Assembly (NCBI RefSeq): GCF_900111605.1
Contig: NZ_FOIA01000013.1
Coordinates: 1 to 64,000 of the forward strand
Origin: Nitrosomonas marina
Lineage (GTDB): Bacteria; Pseudomonadota; Gammaproteobacteria; Burkholderiales; Nitrosomonadaceae
Direction of reading: 5' to 3'
DNA length: 64,000 bases
Shown here: one piece after another, positions 26,846 through 37,143 of the stretch
Layout: the number at the start of each line of letters is the position of its first letter
Position numbering within the stretch: the stretch's first letter is position 1
Made by a program: the position numbers and the translations under genes
The notes under the pieces: model-generated
What the model saw: only the letters and a program-made list of their open reading frames with translations
The model's database searches: none
What the model was told of the DNA's origin: nothing

Positions 26846-27847
26846 ATGAAAACCGACTCGATCCCGCAGTATACGGAACCGTACGTTGCGCCGAGGTGGA
26901 TGCCGGGCGGCAATACGCAGACAATTTATCCGTTTTTGATGCGCCAGAAACCGCTGTTTGTCTACCGGCGTGTGCGCTGGGAACTGGACGATGGCGATTT
27001 TATCGATGTTGACTGGCTCGACGGGCATGTAGATGCACCGCTGGTGATCATTTTCCACGGTCTAGAAGGTGGTTCGAACAGTCATTACATTATCAGCATC
27101 AAAAATATTCTGCAGCGGTACGGCTGGCATAGTGTGGTGATTCATTTCCGTGGTTGTTCCGGTTCGCCCAACCGTCTGCCGCGAGCGTATCATGCGGGCG
27201 ATTCGGCGGAGATTGACTGGATGATCAAGCGTATCATTCAAGAGCACAGGCAGATCAACGCGGAATACCAGCCGGTGTATGCCATCGGGGTGTCGCTGGG
27301 CGGCAATGCGCTGTTGAAGTGGCTCGGCGAGCAGGGCAGTGAGGCGAGAAACTGGCTCAACGGCGTTGCCGCGGTATCAGTGCCGCTCGATCTGGCTGCG
27401 GCGGGTGCAGCGCTCGATTCAGGATTTAATCAGGTCTATACACACCATTTTCTGAGTACCTTGAAATACAAGGCGTTTGAGAAACTGGAAAAATTTCCGG
27501 GACTGTTTGACGGCAAAGCACTGTCAAAATGCAAGTCGATCTACGAATTTGATAATATTGTCACCGCGCCTTTGCACGGATTCAGAGATACCGACGACTA
27601 CTGGCGGCAGTCGAGCAGCAAGCAGTGGCTGCCGCATATTCATGTGCCGACCCTGTTGATCAACGCGCGCAACGATCCGTTCATGCCGGCTTCAGTGTTG
27701 CCCGAAGCTGATGAGGTTTCAGCGGCGGTGACGCGCGTGTTTCCTGATGAAGGGGGACATGCCGGGTTTGTACAGTCACCTTTTCCCGGCAATTTCGAGT
27801 GGTTGCCAAGAAGCATGATCAGTTTTTTTTATCATCAGTGCAACTGA
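26846..27847 (+). CDS. YheT family alpha/beta hydrolase
   Basis: 333 residues. The YheT/EMB8 family signature begins with W-M-P-G-G-N-T-Q-T-I-Y-P. Nucleophile Ser in GVSLGGNALLKWLG, Asp in NARNDPFMP, His in EGGHAGFV: a complete triad. The natural substrate is unknown; eukaryotic relatives act on lipids or esters. The stop codon lies inside a copy of the dispersed repeat (27844-27890). Convergent with the U32 gene. Confidence 0.9.
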   Translation: MKTDSIPQYTEPYVAPRWMPGGNTQTIYPFLMRQKPLFVYRRVRWELDDGDFIDVDWLDGHVDAPLVIIFHGLEGGSNSHYIISIKNILQRYGWHSVVIHFRGCSGSPNRLPRAYHAGDSAEIDWMIKRIIQEHRQINAEYQPVYAIGVSLGGNALLKWLGEQGSEARNWLNGVAAVSVPLDLAAAGAALDSGFNQVYTHHFLSTLKYKAFEKLEKFPGLFDGKALSKCKSIYEFDNIVTAPLHGFRDTDDYWRQSSSKQWLPHIHVPTLLINARNDPFMPASVLPEADEVSAAVTRVFPDEGGHAGFVQSPFPGNFEWLPRSMISFFYHQCN

Positions 27848-27890
27848 CAAGCTCACTGAACCTGGCAATATCAAATTGATAGCGTACTGG
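27844..27890 (+). repeat. Dispersed repeat copy (27.9 kb)
   Basis: A 47-nt unit, CTGACAAGCTCACTGAACCT followed by GGCAATATCAAATTGA and TAGCGTACTGG. It matches the reverse complement of 58816-58859 over nearly its whole length with a few substitutions. It includes the YheT stop codon and lies between convergent genes. Confidence 0.75.
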
Positions 27891-27894
27891 GTTG

Positions 27895-29259
27895 TTACGA
27901 TAAGAACCGCGCTACAAACGCATTGCTGACCTTCCGGCTCATCGGAATACGCACGCGATGGCCGCTGCCGGGCGCTGCAAATACTGGCTTGCCTTTACTG
28001 TCCTGCATCTGTGTCAGTTCTACAATCTGATTGCCGGACGGATGAATGATCTCAAGACAGTCTCCGACCTGAAAGCGGTTTTTGACCTGTATTTCCGCCA
28101 TGCCGCTGGCTTCGTCAAACCCGGTGATGTCGCCGACATACTGACTGCGGCTCGATTCGGAATGGCCGCGCAGGTAATTCTGCGTTTCATGCGTCTGGTG
28201 GCGCTGGTAAAAGCCGCTGGTATAACCGCGGTTGGCCAGTCCCTCGAGTTCGCCGAGCAGCGACGGATCGAATGTTTTTCCAGCGACGGCGTCGTCAATG
28301 GCCCTGCGATAGACCTGCGCGGTTCTGGCGACATAATAAAGCGATTTGGTTCGTCCTTCGACCTTGAACGAATCGACGCCTATTTTGACCATCCGTTCGA
28401 TATGCTCCACCGCGCGCAGGTCCTTGGAATTCATGATATATGTGCCGTGCTCATCTTCCATGATCGGCATCAGTTGGCCGGCTCGTTCTTTTTCTTCAAT
28501 CATATACACCTGATCAGCTGCCGGATGCCGCTTGAAGTCGGGCTGCTGGCCAGACTGGCTGTCAGCCTCGCGTATCGCTGCGTTAAAATCGAAATCGATT
28601 GTTTCCGTTGATCGGATATCGCCATTGTCGCCTTCCTCGCCTGCCATGACTTTATAGTCCCAGCGACATGAGTTGGTACAGGTGCCCTGGTTCGGGTCAC
28701 GATGATTGAAATAGCCCGATAGCAGGCAGCGTCCCGAATAAGCAATGCACAATGCGCCATGTACGAATACCTCGAGTTCCATGTCAGGGCACAGGTCGCG
28801 TATCTGAGCGATTTCGTCGAGCGACAGTTCGCGCGACAGAATCACGCGTGTGAGTCCGATTTTCTGCCAGAACTTAACGCCCATGTAATTGACGGTATTG
28901 GCCTGAACAGACAGATGTACAGGCATCTCGGGCCATTTTTCGCGGACCATCATGATAAGGCCCGGATCGGCCATGATCAGCGCATCGGGCTGCATTGCGA
29001 TGACCGGTTCCATATCGGCCAAATAAGTCTTGACCTTGGCGTTATGCGGCATGATATTGCTCGCGACGAAAAACTTCTTGCCCAGCGCATGCGCTTCGGT
29101 AATCCCGGTTTTTAGTTGTTCCAGCGCGAATTCATTGTTGCGCGCGCGCAGGGAATAGCGCGGCTGTCCCGCATAAACCGCATCTGCGCCGTAAGCGTAT
29201 GCGGTGCGCATTTTTTCAAGCGAGCCAGCGGGAAGTAACAGTTCTGGAGTGGTCAACAT
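27895..29259 (-). CDS. trhP: U32 family tRNA 5-hydroxyuridine synthesis protein
   Basis: 454 residues, usual length. U32 family 'peptidase' core: LLPAGSLEKMRTAYAYGADAVYAG, LSVQANTVN, VFVHGALCIAYSGRCLLS, and the family Cys cluster in GTCTNSCRWDY, which marks the YegQ/TrhP group. TrhP works with prephenate in hydroxylating wobble uridine 34 of tRNA; this is established for the family. Cytoplasmic. No strong ribosome site. Confidence 0.9.
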   Translation of the reverse strand: MLTTPELLLPAGSLEKMRTAYAYGADAVYAGQPRYSLRARNNEFALEQLKTGITEAHALGKKFFVASNIMPHNAKVKTYLADMEPVIAMQPDALIMADPGLIMMVREKWPEMPVHLSVQANTVNYMGVKFWQKIGLTRVILSRELSLDEIAQIRDLCPDMELEVFVHGALCIAYSGRCLLSGYFNHRDPNQGTCTNSCRWDYKVMAGEEGDNGDIRSTETIDFDFNAAIREADSQSGQQPDFKRHPAADQVYMIEEKERAGQLMPIMEDEHGTYIMNSKDLRAVEHIERMVKIGVDSFKVEGRTKSLYYVARTAQVYRRAIDDAVAGKTFDPSLLGELEGLANRGYTSGFYQRHQTHETQNYLRGHSESSRSQYVGDITGFDEASGMAEIQVKNRFQVGDCLEIIHPSGNQIVELTQMQDSKGKPVFAAPGSGHRVRIPMSRKVSNAFVARFLS

Positions 29260-29351
29260 GATGTAAAATTAAAGGCGGTAACAAAAAACAAAGCATGATT
29301 GCAATGCTGTTTTGAACACTGCAATCGACCAAGCGTTCAATTGTATCATTT

Positions 29352-32300
29352 ATGACTCAAAAATCTGCTGAACCGGGTTTTATTCACTTACGGCTGCACA
29401 GCGAATTCTCAATTCTGGACAGTACCATCCGGATTAATGACGCGATTGCGAAAGCGTCGGAAGATCAGATGCCTGCTCTGGCGCTGACCGATCTTGCCAA
29501 CGTGTTCGGGACGGTAAAATTTTATCAAAATGCCCGCAAAAACGGAATCAAGCCGATTATCGGCTGCGATGTCTGGATAACCAACGAAATTGACTGCAAA
29601 AAACCCGCACGCGTACTGCTGTTATGCCAGTCTTATGCTGGCTATTTATTGCTATCACGGTTATTGACGCGTGCTTATCTTGAAAACCAGGTACAGGGTA
29701 GGGCAGAGATACGGTTGTCGTGGCTGCGCGATGAACCGGACGGTACGGAAGGATTGATTGCACTGTCCGGTGCGCGTTATGGTGCGATCGCTCAGTCGGT
29801 TTTACTGAACGACCTGCAACAGGCAGAGGCGCAGGCAAAGGAATGGGCCGCGGTTTTTCCGAACCGGTTGTATATTGAAATCCAGCGTGACGGACATGAT
29901 CGGGAAGAATATCTGTTGCAGCAATCACTGGTGATTGCGGACAAGTTGAATCTGCCCGTTGTTGCTACCCAGTCTGTGCAGTTTTTGACAGCTGACGATT
30001 TCGATGCCCATGAAGCGCGGGTCTGCATCGCTGAGGGTTATATTCTTGCCGATCGGCGTCGGCCGAAAAAATTTACCCGGCAGCAGTATTTCAAAACCCG
30101 GCAGGAGATGATCCAGTTGTTTGCTGACATACCGTCGGCACTTCAAAACAGTGTTGAAATCGCTCGTCGCTGCAATCTGGAACTGGAGCTGGGTGTCAAC
30201 AAGCTGCCGCTGTATCCAACGCCCAATAACGAAAGCCTGGAAGATTTTCTGCGTACCCAGGTTGCGGCCGGACTCGACGAACGTATGAAGGCATTGTTCC
30301 CTGACGCAGACGAGCGCAATCGGCGGCTGCACGAATACCAGGCGCGCATGGATTTTGAAGTTGATACGATCATCTCGATGGGTTTTTCGGGGTATTTCTT
30401 GATAGTGGCCGATTTCATCAACTGGGCCAAGCGCAACGATGTACCGGTCGGACCGGGGCGTGGTTCCGGGGCCGGGTCGCTGGTTGCGTATTCGCTCGGT
30501 ATTACCGATCTCGATCCGTTGCGTTACGATCTGCTGTTTGAACGCTTTCTGAATCCGGAACGCGTGTCCATGCCGGATTTCGATATTGATTTTTGCCAGG
30601 ACAGACGTGAAAAAGTAATTGACTATGTCAAGCAGCGTTATGGCACTCAAAGTGTCTCGCAGATTATTACCTTTGGTACCATGGCGGCCAAGGCTGTGAT
30701 TCGAGACATTGGCCGCGTGCTGGATCTGCCATACAACTTTGTCGATCAACTGGCAAAACTGGTGCCGTTTGAAATTGGCATGACGCTAAAAAAAGCACGC
30801 GAACTCGAGCCGCAGTTAAATCAGCGTGCTGCCGAGGAGGAGGACGTCCGTTACCTGCTGGAACTGGCTGAACGCCTGGAGGGACTGACACGTAACAGCG
30901 GCATGCATGCTGGAGGGGTGCTGATCGCACCGGGCAAAATCACCGATTTTTGTCCCGTTTACTGCACCGAATCGGCGGATGCCGTGGTCAGCCAGTTCGA
31001 CAAGGACGATGTCGAGAAAATCGGTCTGGTCAAGTTTGATTTTCTTGGGCTGAGAACCTTGACTACACTGGATCGCGCTGTCAGCTACATTAATCAATTC
31101 CGCGGTGAATCGTTTTCACTCGCCGGTTTGACGCTGGATGACGTCGCTACTTATGCGCTGCTGCGACAGGGCAACGCCGTCGGTATTTTTCAGTTTGAAT
31201 CGCGCGGCATGAAAGATCTGTTGCAGAAGGCAAAGCCTGATCGCTTCGAAGACATTATCGCACTGGTTGCACTTTACCGGCCGGGTCCGATGGATTTAAT
31301 TCCGGATTTTATTGAACGCAAACATGGCGTGCAGACCATTGAATATCTTGATCCGCGTCTCGAACCGATTTTGAGTCCGACCTATGGCATTATGATTTAT
31401 CAGGAACAGGTGATGCAGATTGCCCAAGTGATCGGAGGATACAGTCTGGGCAGCGCTGATTTGCTGCGACGCGCTATGGGCAAGAAAAAAGTAGAGGAAA
31501 TGGCGCAGCAACGCGATATTTTTGTCGCCGGTGCGGTAAAAAACGGTGTGGATGAAACAAAAGCGTCAGAATTGTTTCGTCTGATGGAAAAATTTGCCGG
31601 TTATGGGTTCAACAAATCGCACGCCGCAGCGTATGCGCTCATCGCCTATCAGACTGCTTTTCTGAAAGCGCACTATCCCGCTGAGTTCATGGCGGCCTGT
31701 TTGTCGGCCGATATGGACGATACCGACAAGGTTTATATTTTCATTCAGGACAGTCTGGCAAATGAATTGATGATTCAGCCACCCGATATCAATCAGTCGG
31801 ACTACCGGTTTGTGCCGACCGGCGCCAAAACAATCCGGTATGGACTTGGCGCGGTAAAGGGGACGGGTGAATCAGCGATAAACGCCATACTTGCAACCCG
31901 CAGTAAAGGCGGTGCGTTCATTGATCTGTTCGACTTCTGCAACCGCGTGGATCGGCGCATCATCAACCGGCGTGTGATCGAATCGCTCATCCGTGTCGGT
32001 GCATTCGATTGTCTGAATGGCGACCGGTCCAGCCTGCTGGCTTCGGTTGGCATTGCGCTGGAAGCGGCGGAGCAGTCAAGCCGCTCCGCCAATCAGTCAA
32101 CTCTGTTTGATAGCCAGGACGATTTGACACTGCAACCGACTTTGATATCAGCTTCGCCGTGGTCGGATCGGGAGACGCTCCAGCATGAAAAACAAGGCCT
32201 CGGTTTTTATTTCAGTGGACACCTGTTTGAAACCTATGCCCGTGATGTCCGTCCATTTGTCCGCACAACGCTCGATCGGCTATCAGCACAGCGCGAGACG

Positions 32301-32852
32301 CAGCTCATCGCGGGAATCATTCATGATGTTCGTGTTCAGATGACGCGGCGTGGCCGAATGGCCGTCATCGGCCTTGGCGACGGTACGGCCTCAGTCGAAC
32401 TGATTGTATTTGATGAATTGTTTAACGAAAACCGCAACTGGCTCAAGGAGGATCAATTGCTGGTGGCGCAGGCGAAAATCGGTATTCGCGGCCAGTATAA
32501 TGACCAGGAAAGCAGCGACGAACTGCGTATAACCGCGGAGAAGCTGTACAATCTTTCCGGTATCCGCACGCATTTTGCCAAACGGATCAGGTTGCGCGTC
32601 AACTCTGAAACGCTGCCGACGACTGCCACATTAAAAAATCTGTTGACACCTTATGCCGGCCGGGGTCGGCCCGATCAACCGGTACAGCCAGTCGACATAC
32701 AGTCGTTGTGTCCGGTTTCTCTGGTATACCAAAATCAGCAGGCAGTTTGCGAGATTGTGCTGGGTGATGGCTGGCGGGTAAATCTGGACGATCAGCTGCT
32801 GCACACATTAAACCGGCATTTAAAGGCCGAAAATGTCGAAATTGTCTATTGA
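29352..32852 (+). CDS. dnaE: DNA polymerase III alpha subunit
   Basis: 1166 residues, standard for DnaE. PHP domain (about 8-280, HLRLHSEFSILDS), C-family palm with PDFDIDFCQDRR (three catalytic Asp, around 402-408 region), helix-hairpin and beta-binding region, OB-fold towards the C-terminus (about 1000-1070, LIAGIIHDVRVQ). Replicative polymerase in the cytoplasm. The upstream 90 nt has no clear promoter motif. Confidence 0.97.
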   Translation: MTQKSAEPGFIHLRLHSEFSILDSTIRINDAIAKASEDQMPALALTDLANVFGTVKFYQNARKNGIKPIIGCDVWITNEIDCKKPARVLLLCQSYAGYLLLSRLLTRAYLENQVQGRAEIRLSWLRDEPDGTEGLIALSGARYGAIAQSVLLNDLQQAEAQAKEWAAVFPNRLYIEIQRDGHDREEYLLQQSLVIADKLNLPVVATQSVQFLTADDFDAHEARVCIAEGYILADRRRPKKFTRQQYFKTRQEMIQLFADIPSALQNSVEIARRCNLELELGVNKLPLYPTPNNESLEDFLRTQVAAGLDERMKALFPDADERNRRLHEYQARMDFEVDTIISMGFSGYFLIVADFINWAKRNDVPVGPGRGSGAGSLVAYSLGITDLDPLRYDLLFERFLNPERVSMPDFDIDFCQDRREKVIDYVKQRYGTQSVSQIITFGTMAAKAVIRDIGRVLDLPYNFVDQLAKLVPFEIGMTLKKARELEPQLNQRAAEEEDVRYLLELAERLEGLTRNSGMHAGGVLIAPGKITDFCPVYCTESADAVVSQFDKDDVEKIGLVKFDFLGLRTLTTLDRAVSYINQFRGESFSLAGLTLDDVATYALLRQGNAVGIFQFESRGMKDLLQKAKPDRFEDIIALVALYRPGPMDLIPDFIERKHGVQTIEYLDPRLEPILSPTYGIMIYQEQVMQIAQVIGGYSLGSADLLRRAMGKKKVEEMAQQRDIFVAGAVKNGVDETKASELFRLMEKFAGYGFNKSHAAAYALIAYQTAFLKAHYPAEFMAACLSADMDDTDKVYIFIQDSLANELMIQPPDINQSDYRFVPTGAKTIRYGLGAVKGTGESAINAILATRSKGGAFIDLFDFCNRVDRRIINRRVIESLIRVGAFDCLNGDRSSLLASVGIALEAAEQSSRSANQSTLFDSQDDLTLQPTLISASPWSDRETLQHEKQGLGFYFSGHLFETYARDVRPFVRTTLDRLSAQRETQLIAGIIHDVRVQMTRRGRMAVIGLGDGTASVELIVFDELFNENRNWLKEDQLLVAQAKIGIRGQYNDQESSDELRITAEKLYNLSGIRTHFAKRIRLRVNSETLPTTATLKNLLTPYAGRGRPDQPVQPVDIQSLCPVSLVYQNQQAVCEIVLGDGWRVNLDDQLLHTLNRHLKAENVEIVY

Positions 32853-32881
32853 TATTGCAAAGTGGTAGCAGTCGCCGGTTT

Positions 32882-34249
32882 TCAGGTCTCCAGCAGCGGG
32901 CTCGTTGGGTATTCGAGCGCCTCTTTCATCGCCCCCAGTGCCAGCACCGCCTCACGCCCGTCTATGATGCGATGATCGTACGATAACGCCAGATAATTTA
33001 TCGGGCGGATTACGATCTGGCCATTTTCAACCACGGGTCGTTCCTTGGTTGCATGAATGCCCAAAATGGCGCTTTGCGGGGGATTGATAATTGGCGTGGA
33101 CAGCATGGAACCGAACACACCGCCATTGGTAATCGAAAATGTCCCACCCGTTAATTCTTCAAGGGTTAATTTGCCGTCACGCGCACGTCTGGCAAAATCC
33201 GAAATTTGCGTTTCGATCTGCGCAAATGTCATGCGGTCGGCGTTACGCAGGATCGGCACTACAAGGCCGCGTGGGCTGCCAACGGCAATGCCGATATCGT
33301 AGTAATCATGGTAGATGATTTCGTTGCCCTCAACCGAGGCGTTGACAATGGGGTATTTTTTGAGCGCGGCAACGACTGCTTTGACAAAAAACGACATAAA
33401 ACCAAGCTTGACGCCGTGCTCTTTTTCAAATTCATTACGATAACGGGTGCGCAGGTTGATGACCGCCTGCATGTTTACTTCGTTGAATGTCGTCAAAATT
33501 GCTGCGGTCGACTGCGATTGCACCAGACGTTCTGCAATACGCATACGCAAGCGTGACATGCTTACCCGGCGATCAATCCGCTCACTGGCTTCACCGGTTT
33601 CACGGCTTTGCCGGGTTTGTTCCGCCTGCTTTTCTTCATCCACTTCGGCCTGTTCTTCAGCAGACCGTTCAGTCTGGGTTTCGCCGGATGCCGCTTCCTG
33701 TTCGTCCTCGGTTTTATGGTCGATATAAGCCTGCACGTCTTCGCGGGTAATTCGTCCGCCACGCCCTGTTCCCTGGATAGACCGTGTTTCTGATGCTTTC
33801 AGCTGATTTTCTTCAACCAGTTTCCGTGCGGCCGGCATCAGCATCGGAATTGTTGGATCTGCTTTACGTTCGGTCTTTTGTCCCTGGTCCCGGTCACTCC
33901 CCTCATCTTCGTCGGGCGCTGATTCGTCTTTTGTTGACTGCTTAGTAGATTTTTTTTGCGTATCCTTCGAAGCGGTTGTGTCGGATTCTGCATCGGTATC
34001 GTTGTCAGCCGCTTCGGTATCGATCTTGGCGATGACTTCTCCACTGGTTACGGTTTCGCCGTCGCCTTTGATAATTTCCTTTAAAACGCCTGCCTTGGGC
34101 GCGGGTAACTCCAGAACGACTTTATCTGTTTCTATATCGATCAGATTTTCATCACGCTCGACCTTTTCGCCCTTTTTTTTGTGCCATGTTATCAGTGTCG
34201 CTTCGGCCACAGATTCTGACAATGCGGGCACTTTAACCTCTACTAACAT
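32882..34249 (-). CDS. sucB: Dihydrolipoyl succinyltransferase (E2 of 2-oxoglutarate dehydrogenase)
   Basis: 455 residues. Lipoyl domain 1-77 with lipoate Lys43 in IETDKVVLE, a Lys/Glu/Asp/Ser-rich linker, E3-binding domain (about 138-180, MPAARKLVEENQL), a second charged linker, and a catalytic acetyltransferase core ending in DHRIIDGREA (His426, Asp430). Makes succinyl-CoA. Stop of sucA is 16 nt upstream, so one transcript. Its E3 partner is not adjacent. Confidence 0.96.
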   Translation of the reverse strand: MLVEVKVPALSESVAEATLITWHKKKGEKVERDENLIDIETDKVVLELPAPKAGVLKEIIKGDGETVTSGEVIAKIDTEAADNDTDAESDTTASKDTQKKSTKQSTKDESAPDEDEGSDRDQGQKTERKADPTIPMLMPAARKLVEENQLKASETRSIQGTGRGGRITREDVQAYIDHKTEDEQEAASGETQTERSAEEQAEVDEEKQAEQTRQSRETGEASERIDRRVSMSRLRMRIAERLVQSQSTAAILTTFNEVNMQAVINLRTRYRNEFEKEHGVKLGFMSFFVKAVVAALKKYPIVNASVEGNEIIYHDYYDIGIAVGSPRGLVVPILRNADRMTFAQIETQISDFARRARDGKLTLEELTGGTFSITNGGVFGSMLSTPIINPPQSAILGIHATKERPVVENGQIVIRPINYLALSYDHRIIDGREAVLALGAMKEALEYPTSPLLET

Positions 34250-34264
34250 TTTACTCTCCGTAGA

Positions 34265-37114
34265 CTAGATTTTTTCTCGGAATGCAGCTTCAATTACCTC
34301 ATTTTGTTGCATTTTATGTTTGGCAAGATAACCGACTGACGGTGAAGCTGAAGAGGGACGAAGTGCATAACCCAGCGTTTGCGAGGATTTCATATTTCGC
34401 AGCAGGTAATGTTGTATGCGGTGCCATGCACCCTGATTGCCGGGTTCTTCCTGACACCAGATCACCTCTTTGGCTTTACTGTAGCGTTTGATTTCCTGTT
34501 TGAATTCTTCATGGGGAAAAGGATACAGCTGCTCCAATCGGATAATCGCCATATCGGTTATTTCCTGCGCTTGCCGGTGTGCTCTCAGCTCATAATATAT
34601 TTTTCCACTGCATACTATCAGGCGTTTGACCTGTTTTGGTTCCAGTTTTTCTGTTTCGGATATTACCGGGTAAAACCTGCCGCTGGACAGTTCTTCCAGA
34701 GTCGATACCGATTCCTTGTGACGCAGCATGCTTTTCGGGCTCATGATAATCAGCGGCTTGCGCAACGGGCGAATCATCTGTCGCCGCAACAGATGAAACA
34801 TTTGTGCTGGCGTGGAAGGAATGCATACCTGTATGTTATAGTCCGCACAAAGCTGTAAAAACCGTTCCAGTCGTGCGGAGGAGTGCTCCGGTCCCTGACC
34901 TTCATAGCCATGGGGCAGCATCATCACCAGACCGCACAAACGTCCCCATTTGGCTTCGCCGGATGCGATGAACTGATCGATGACAACTTGTGCGCCATTG
35001 GCAAAATCGCCGAACTGCGCTTCCCAGATGACCAGTTCCTGCGGCTGCGCGGTAGTGTAGCCATACTCAAATCCCAGAACGGCTTCTTCAGACAAAATGG
35101 AGTTGATTGCGGTAAAATCAGGTTGGCCGGGCGATATATGACGTAACGGCACGTAAATATTTCTATCTTCGAGCGAAGTATCCTGATTGTGTAATACAGC
35201 ATGTCTGTGAAAAAAAGTACCACGTTCCGAATCCTGTCCGGAAATCCGTACAGGAAATCCTTCATACAGCAACGCAGCATATGCCAGATTTTCTGCCATG
35301 CCCCAGTCCAGTGGCTGTTTTCCCTGCCCCATCAGACGGCGGTCGTCAATAATCTTCTCAACCCGCTTGTGCAATATGAATTTTTCCGGAATATCCGTTA
35401 AACGCACGGCCAGCTGCTTCAGTATATCCAGTGAAATTCCCGTTTTTACGGGCTGGTTCCATTTGAAAGGTTTTTTGAATGCTGCCCAGTTAACAGAAAA
35501 AGGGGACTTGTAGTTGTAACGAATTTTTTTGTTCGGATTGACGCCAGCGTCCATTGCTTCACGGTATGCTTGTACCATGGCGTCAGCTTCCCCTTTTTTG
35601 ATAACACCTTCGTCCTCCAGCTTTTCTGCATAGCGCTGGCGCGTTCCGGGATGCTGGCTGATAATCTGATACATTTTGGGTTGCGTTACCATTGGATCGT
35701 CCTGCTCGTTGTGGCCGAGACGACGAAAACAGACCATGTCGATGACGACATCCTTGTGGAATTTCATTCGGAAATCCAGGGCGAGTTCGGTAATCATGCT
35801 TACCGCTTCGGGGTCGTCACCGTTTACATGGAAAACGGGTGCCTCGATCATTTTGGCGACATCGGTGCAGTATAGCGTGGAACGGCTCTCACGCGGATCG
35901 GATGTGGTAAAGCCAATCTGGTTGTTGATGATGATGTGTATTGTGCCGCCCGTGCCATAGCCGCTTGTCTGTGACAGATTCAGCGTTTCCATGACGACAC
36001 CCTGGCCGGCAAAAGCAGCGTCGCCGTGAATCAGAACTGGCAGTACTTTGTCGCCCTGGCGATCATGAAAGCGGTGCTGGCGTGCGCGTACAGAGCCTTC
36101 TACCACTGGGTTGACTATTTCCAGGTGCGACGGATTAAACGCCAAGGCAAGGCGCACCACGCCATCCGGCGTATTAACTGCCGAGGAGAATCCCTGATGA
36201 TATTTCACATCGCCTGACGGTAGATCTTCCACATATTTTTCTTCAAACTCGCGAAAAAGATCTGCGGGCATTTTACCGAGCGTATTTACCAGTACATTCA
36301 GTCTGGCGCGATGTGCCATACCGATGACAATTTCATCGATGCGTAGCTTCCCGGCGCAGGCAACCAGACAGTCAAGCAGGGGAATCAGGCTTTCGTTACC
36401 CTCGCCTGAGAACCGTTTCTGACCGATGTAGCGGGTGTGCAGGTATCGCTCCAGTCCTTCTGCAGCGCTCAGTCTCTCGAGAATAAATTTCTTGTATTCA
36501 TGGCTGTAATCCGGATTGGATCGTTTGGTTTCCAGTCTGCTTTGCAGCCAGCGCTTTTGTTCCACGGAAGAAATGTACATATACTCGGCGCCGACAGGAC
36601 CGCAATACGTTTCCCTGAGAATCTGAAGAATATCGCGTAGCGGTGCGTGATCCGGGCCTGCCAGGGAGCCCGTATTGAATACGGTATCCATGTCTTTGTC
36701 GGAGAATCCGAAGTTGCTCGGATCGAGTTCCATTCGTAGCGGCTTGTCCTCGAACTGCAGAGGATCCAGTGCCGCCTGGCTCAAGCCAAGATAGCGATAC
36801 ATGTTGATCAGCTGGAGCACCGCGACCTGCTTGCGGTCATTGGTATCGGTCTGGATGACTTCCGGCAAAACAATCATGCCGTCAAGTTTGCCGGGTTTTC
36901 CTTCTCTTGCCGGTTGCTGTTGCTGCTTGTCAGCGGTACCGGCGCTTTTTACCAGTTGATTGACGGACAGGCCCGGTGTTTGCTGAATTTTATCAAAGTA
37001 TTCACGCCATGCCGGTTCGACCGAAACGGGGTTATGCAGGTATTCTTCGTACATTGCCTCAACAAAAGGGGCGTTAGTGCCGAACAGCATGGAATCCTGC
37101 GACCGTTTATTCAT
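34265..37114 (-). CDS. sucA: 2-oxoglutarate dehydrogenase E1
   Basis: 949 residues, standard length. Begins MNKRSQDSML. Evidence for E1o: VEPAWREYFDKIQ near the N-terminus (the E1o lead peptide), GMAHRARLNVLVNTLGK, thiamine diphosphate site HGDAAFAGQGVV with NQIGFTT, and the C-terminal LYPFPHEEF. Decarboxylates 2-oxoglutarate and reductively succinylates E2. Part of the minus-strand TCA operon between gltA and sucB. Confidence 0.97.
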   Translation of the reverse strand: MNKRSQDSMLFGTNAPFVEAMYEEYLHNPVSVEPAWREYFDKIQQTPGLSVNQLVKSAGTADKQQQQPAREGKPGKLDGMIVLPEVIQTDTNDRKQVAVLQLINMYRYLGLSQAALDPLQFEDKPLRMELDPSNFGFSDKDMDTVFNTGSLAGPDHAPLRDILQILRETYCGPVGAEYMYISSVEQKRWLQSRLETKRSNPDYSHEYKKFILERLSAAEGLERYLHTRYIGQKRFSGEGNESLIPLLDCLVACAGKLRIDEIVIGMAHRARLNVLVNTLGKMPADLFREFEEKYVEDLPSGDVKYHQGFSSAVNTPDGVVRLALAFNPSHLEIVNPVVEGSVRARQHRFHDRQGDKVLPVLIHGDAAFAGQGVVMETLNLSQTSGYGTGGTIHIIINNQIGFTTSDPRESRSTLYCTDVAKMIEAPVFHVNGDDPEAVSMITELALDFRMKFHKDVVIDMVCFRRLGHNEQDDPMVTQPKMYQIISQHPGTRQRYAEKLEDEGVIKKGEADAMVQAYREAMDAGVNPNKKIRYNYKSPFSVNWAAFKKPFKWNQPVKTGISLDILKQLAVRLTDIPEKFILHKRVEKIIDDRRLMGQGKQPLDWGMAENLAYAALLYEGFPVRISGQDSERGTFFHRHAVLHNQDTSLEDRNIYVPLRHISPGQPDFTAINSILSEEAVLGFEYGYTTAQPQELVIWEAQFGDFANGAQVVIDQFIASGEAKWGRLCGLVMMLPHGYEGQGPEHSSARLERFLQLCADYNIQVCIPSTPAQMFHLLRRQMIRPLRKPLIIMSPKSMLRHKESVSTLEELSSGRFYPVISETEKLEPKQVKRLIVCSGKIYYELRAHRQAQEITDMAIIRLEQLYPFPHEEFKQEIKRYSKAKEVIWCQEEPGNQGAWHRIQHYLLRNMKSSQTLGYALRPSSASPSVGYLAKHKMQQNEVIEAAFREKI

Positions 37115-37143
37115 TACTGGTAGTCCTGTCCTTCAGTTAGCTA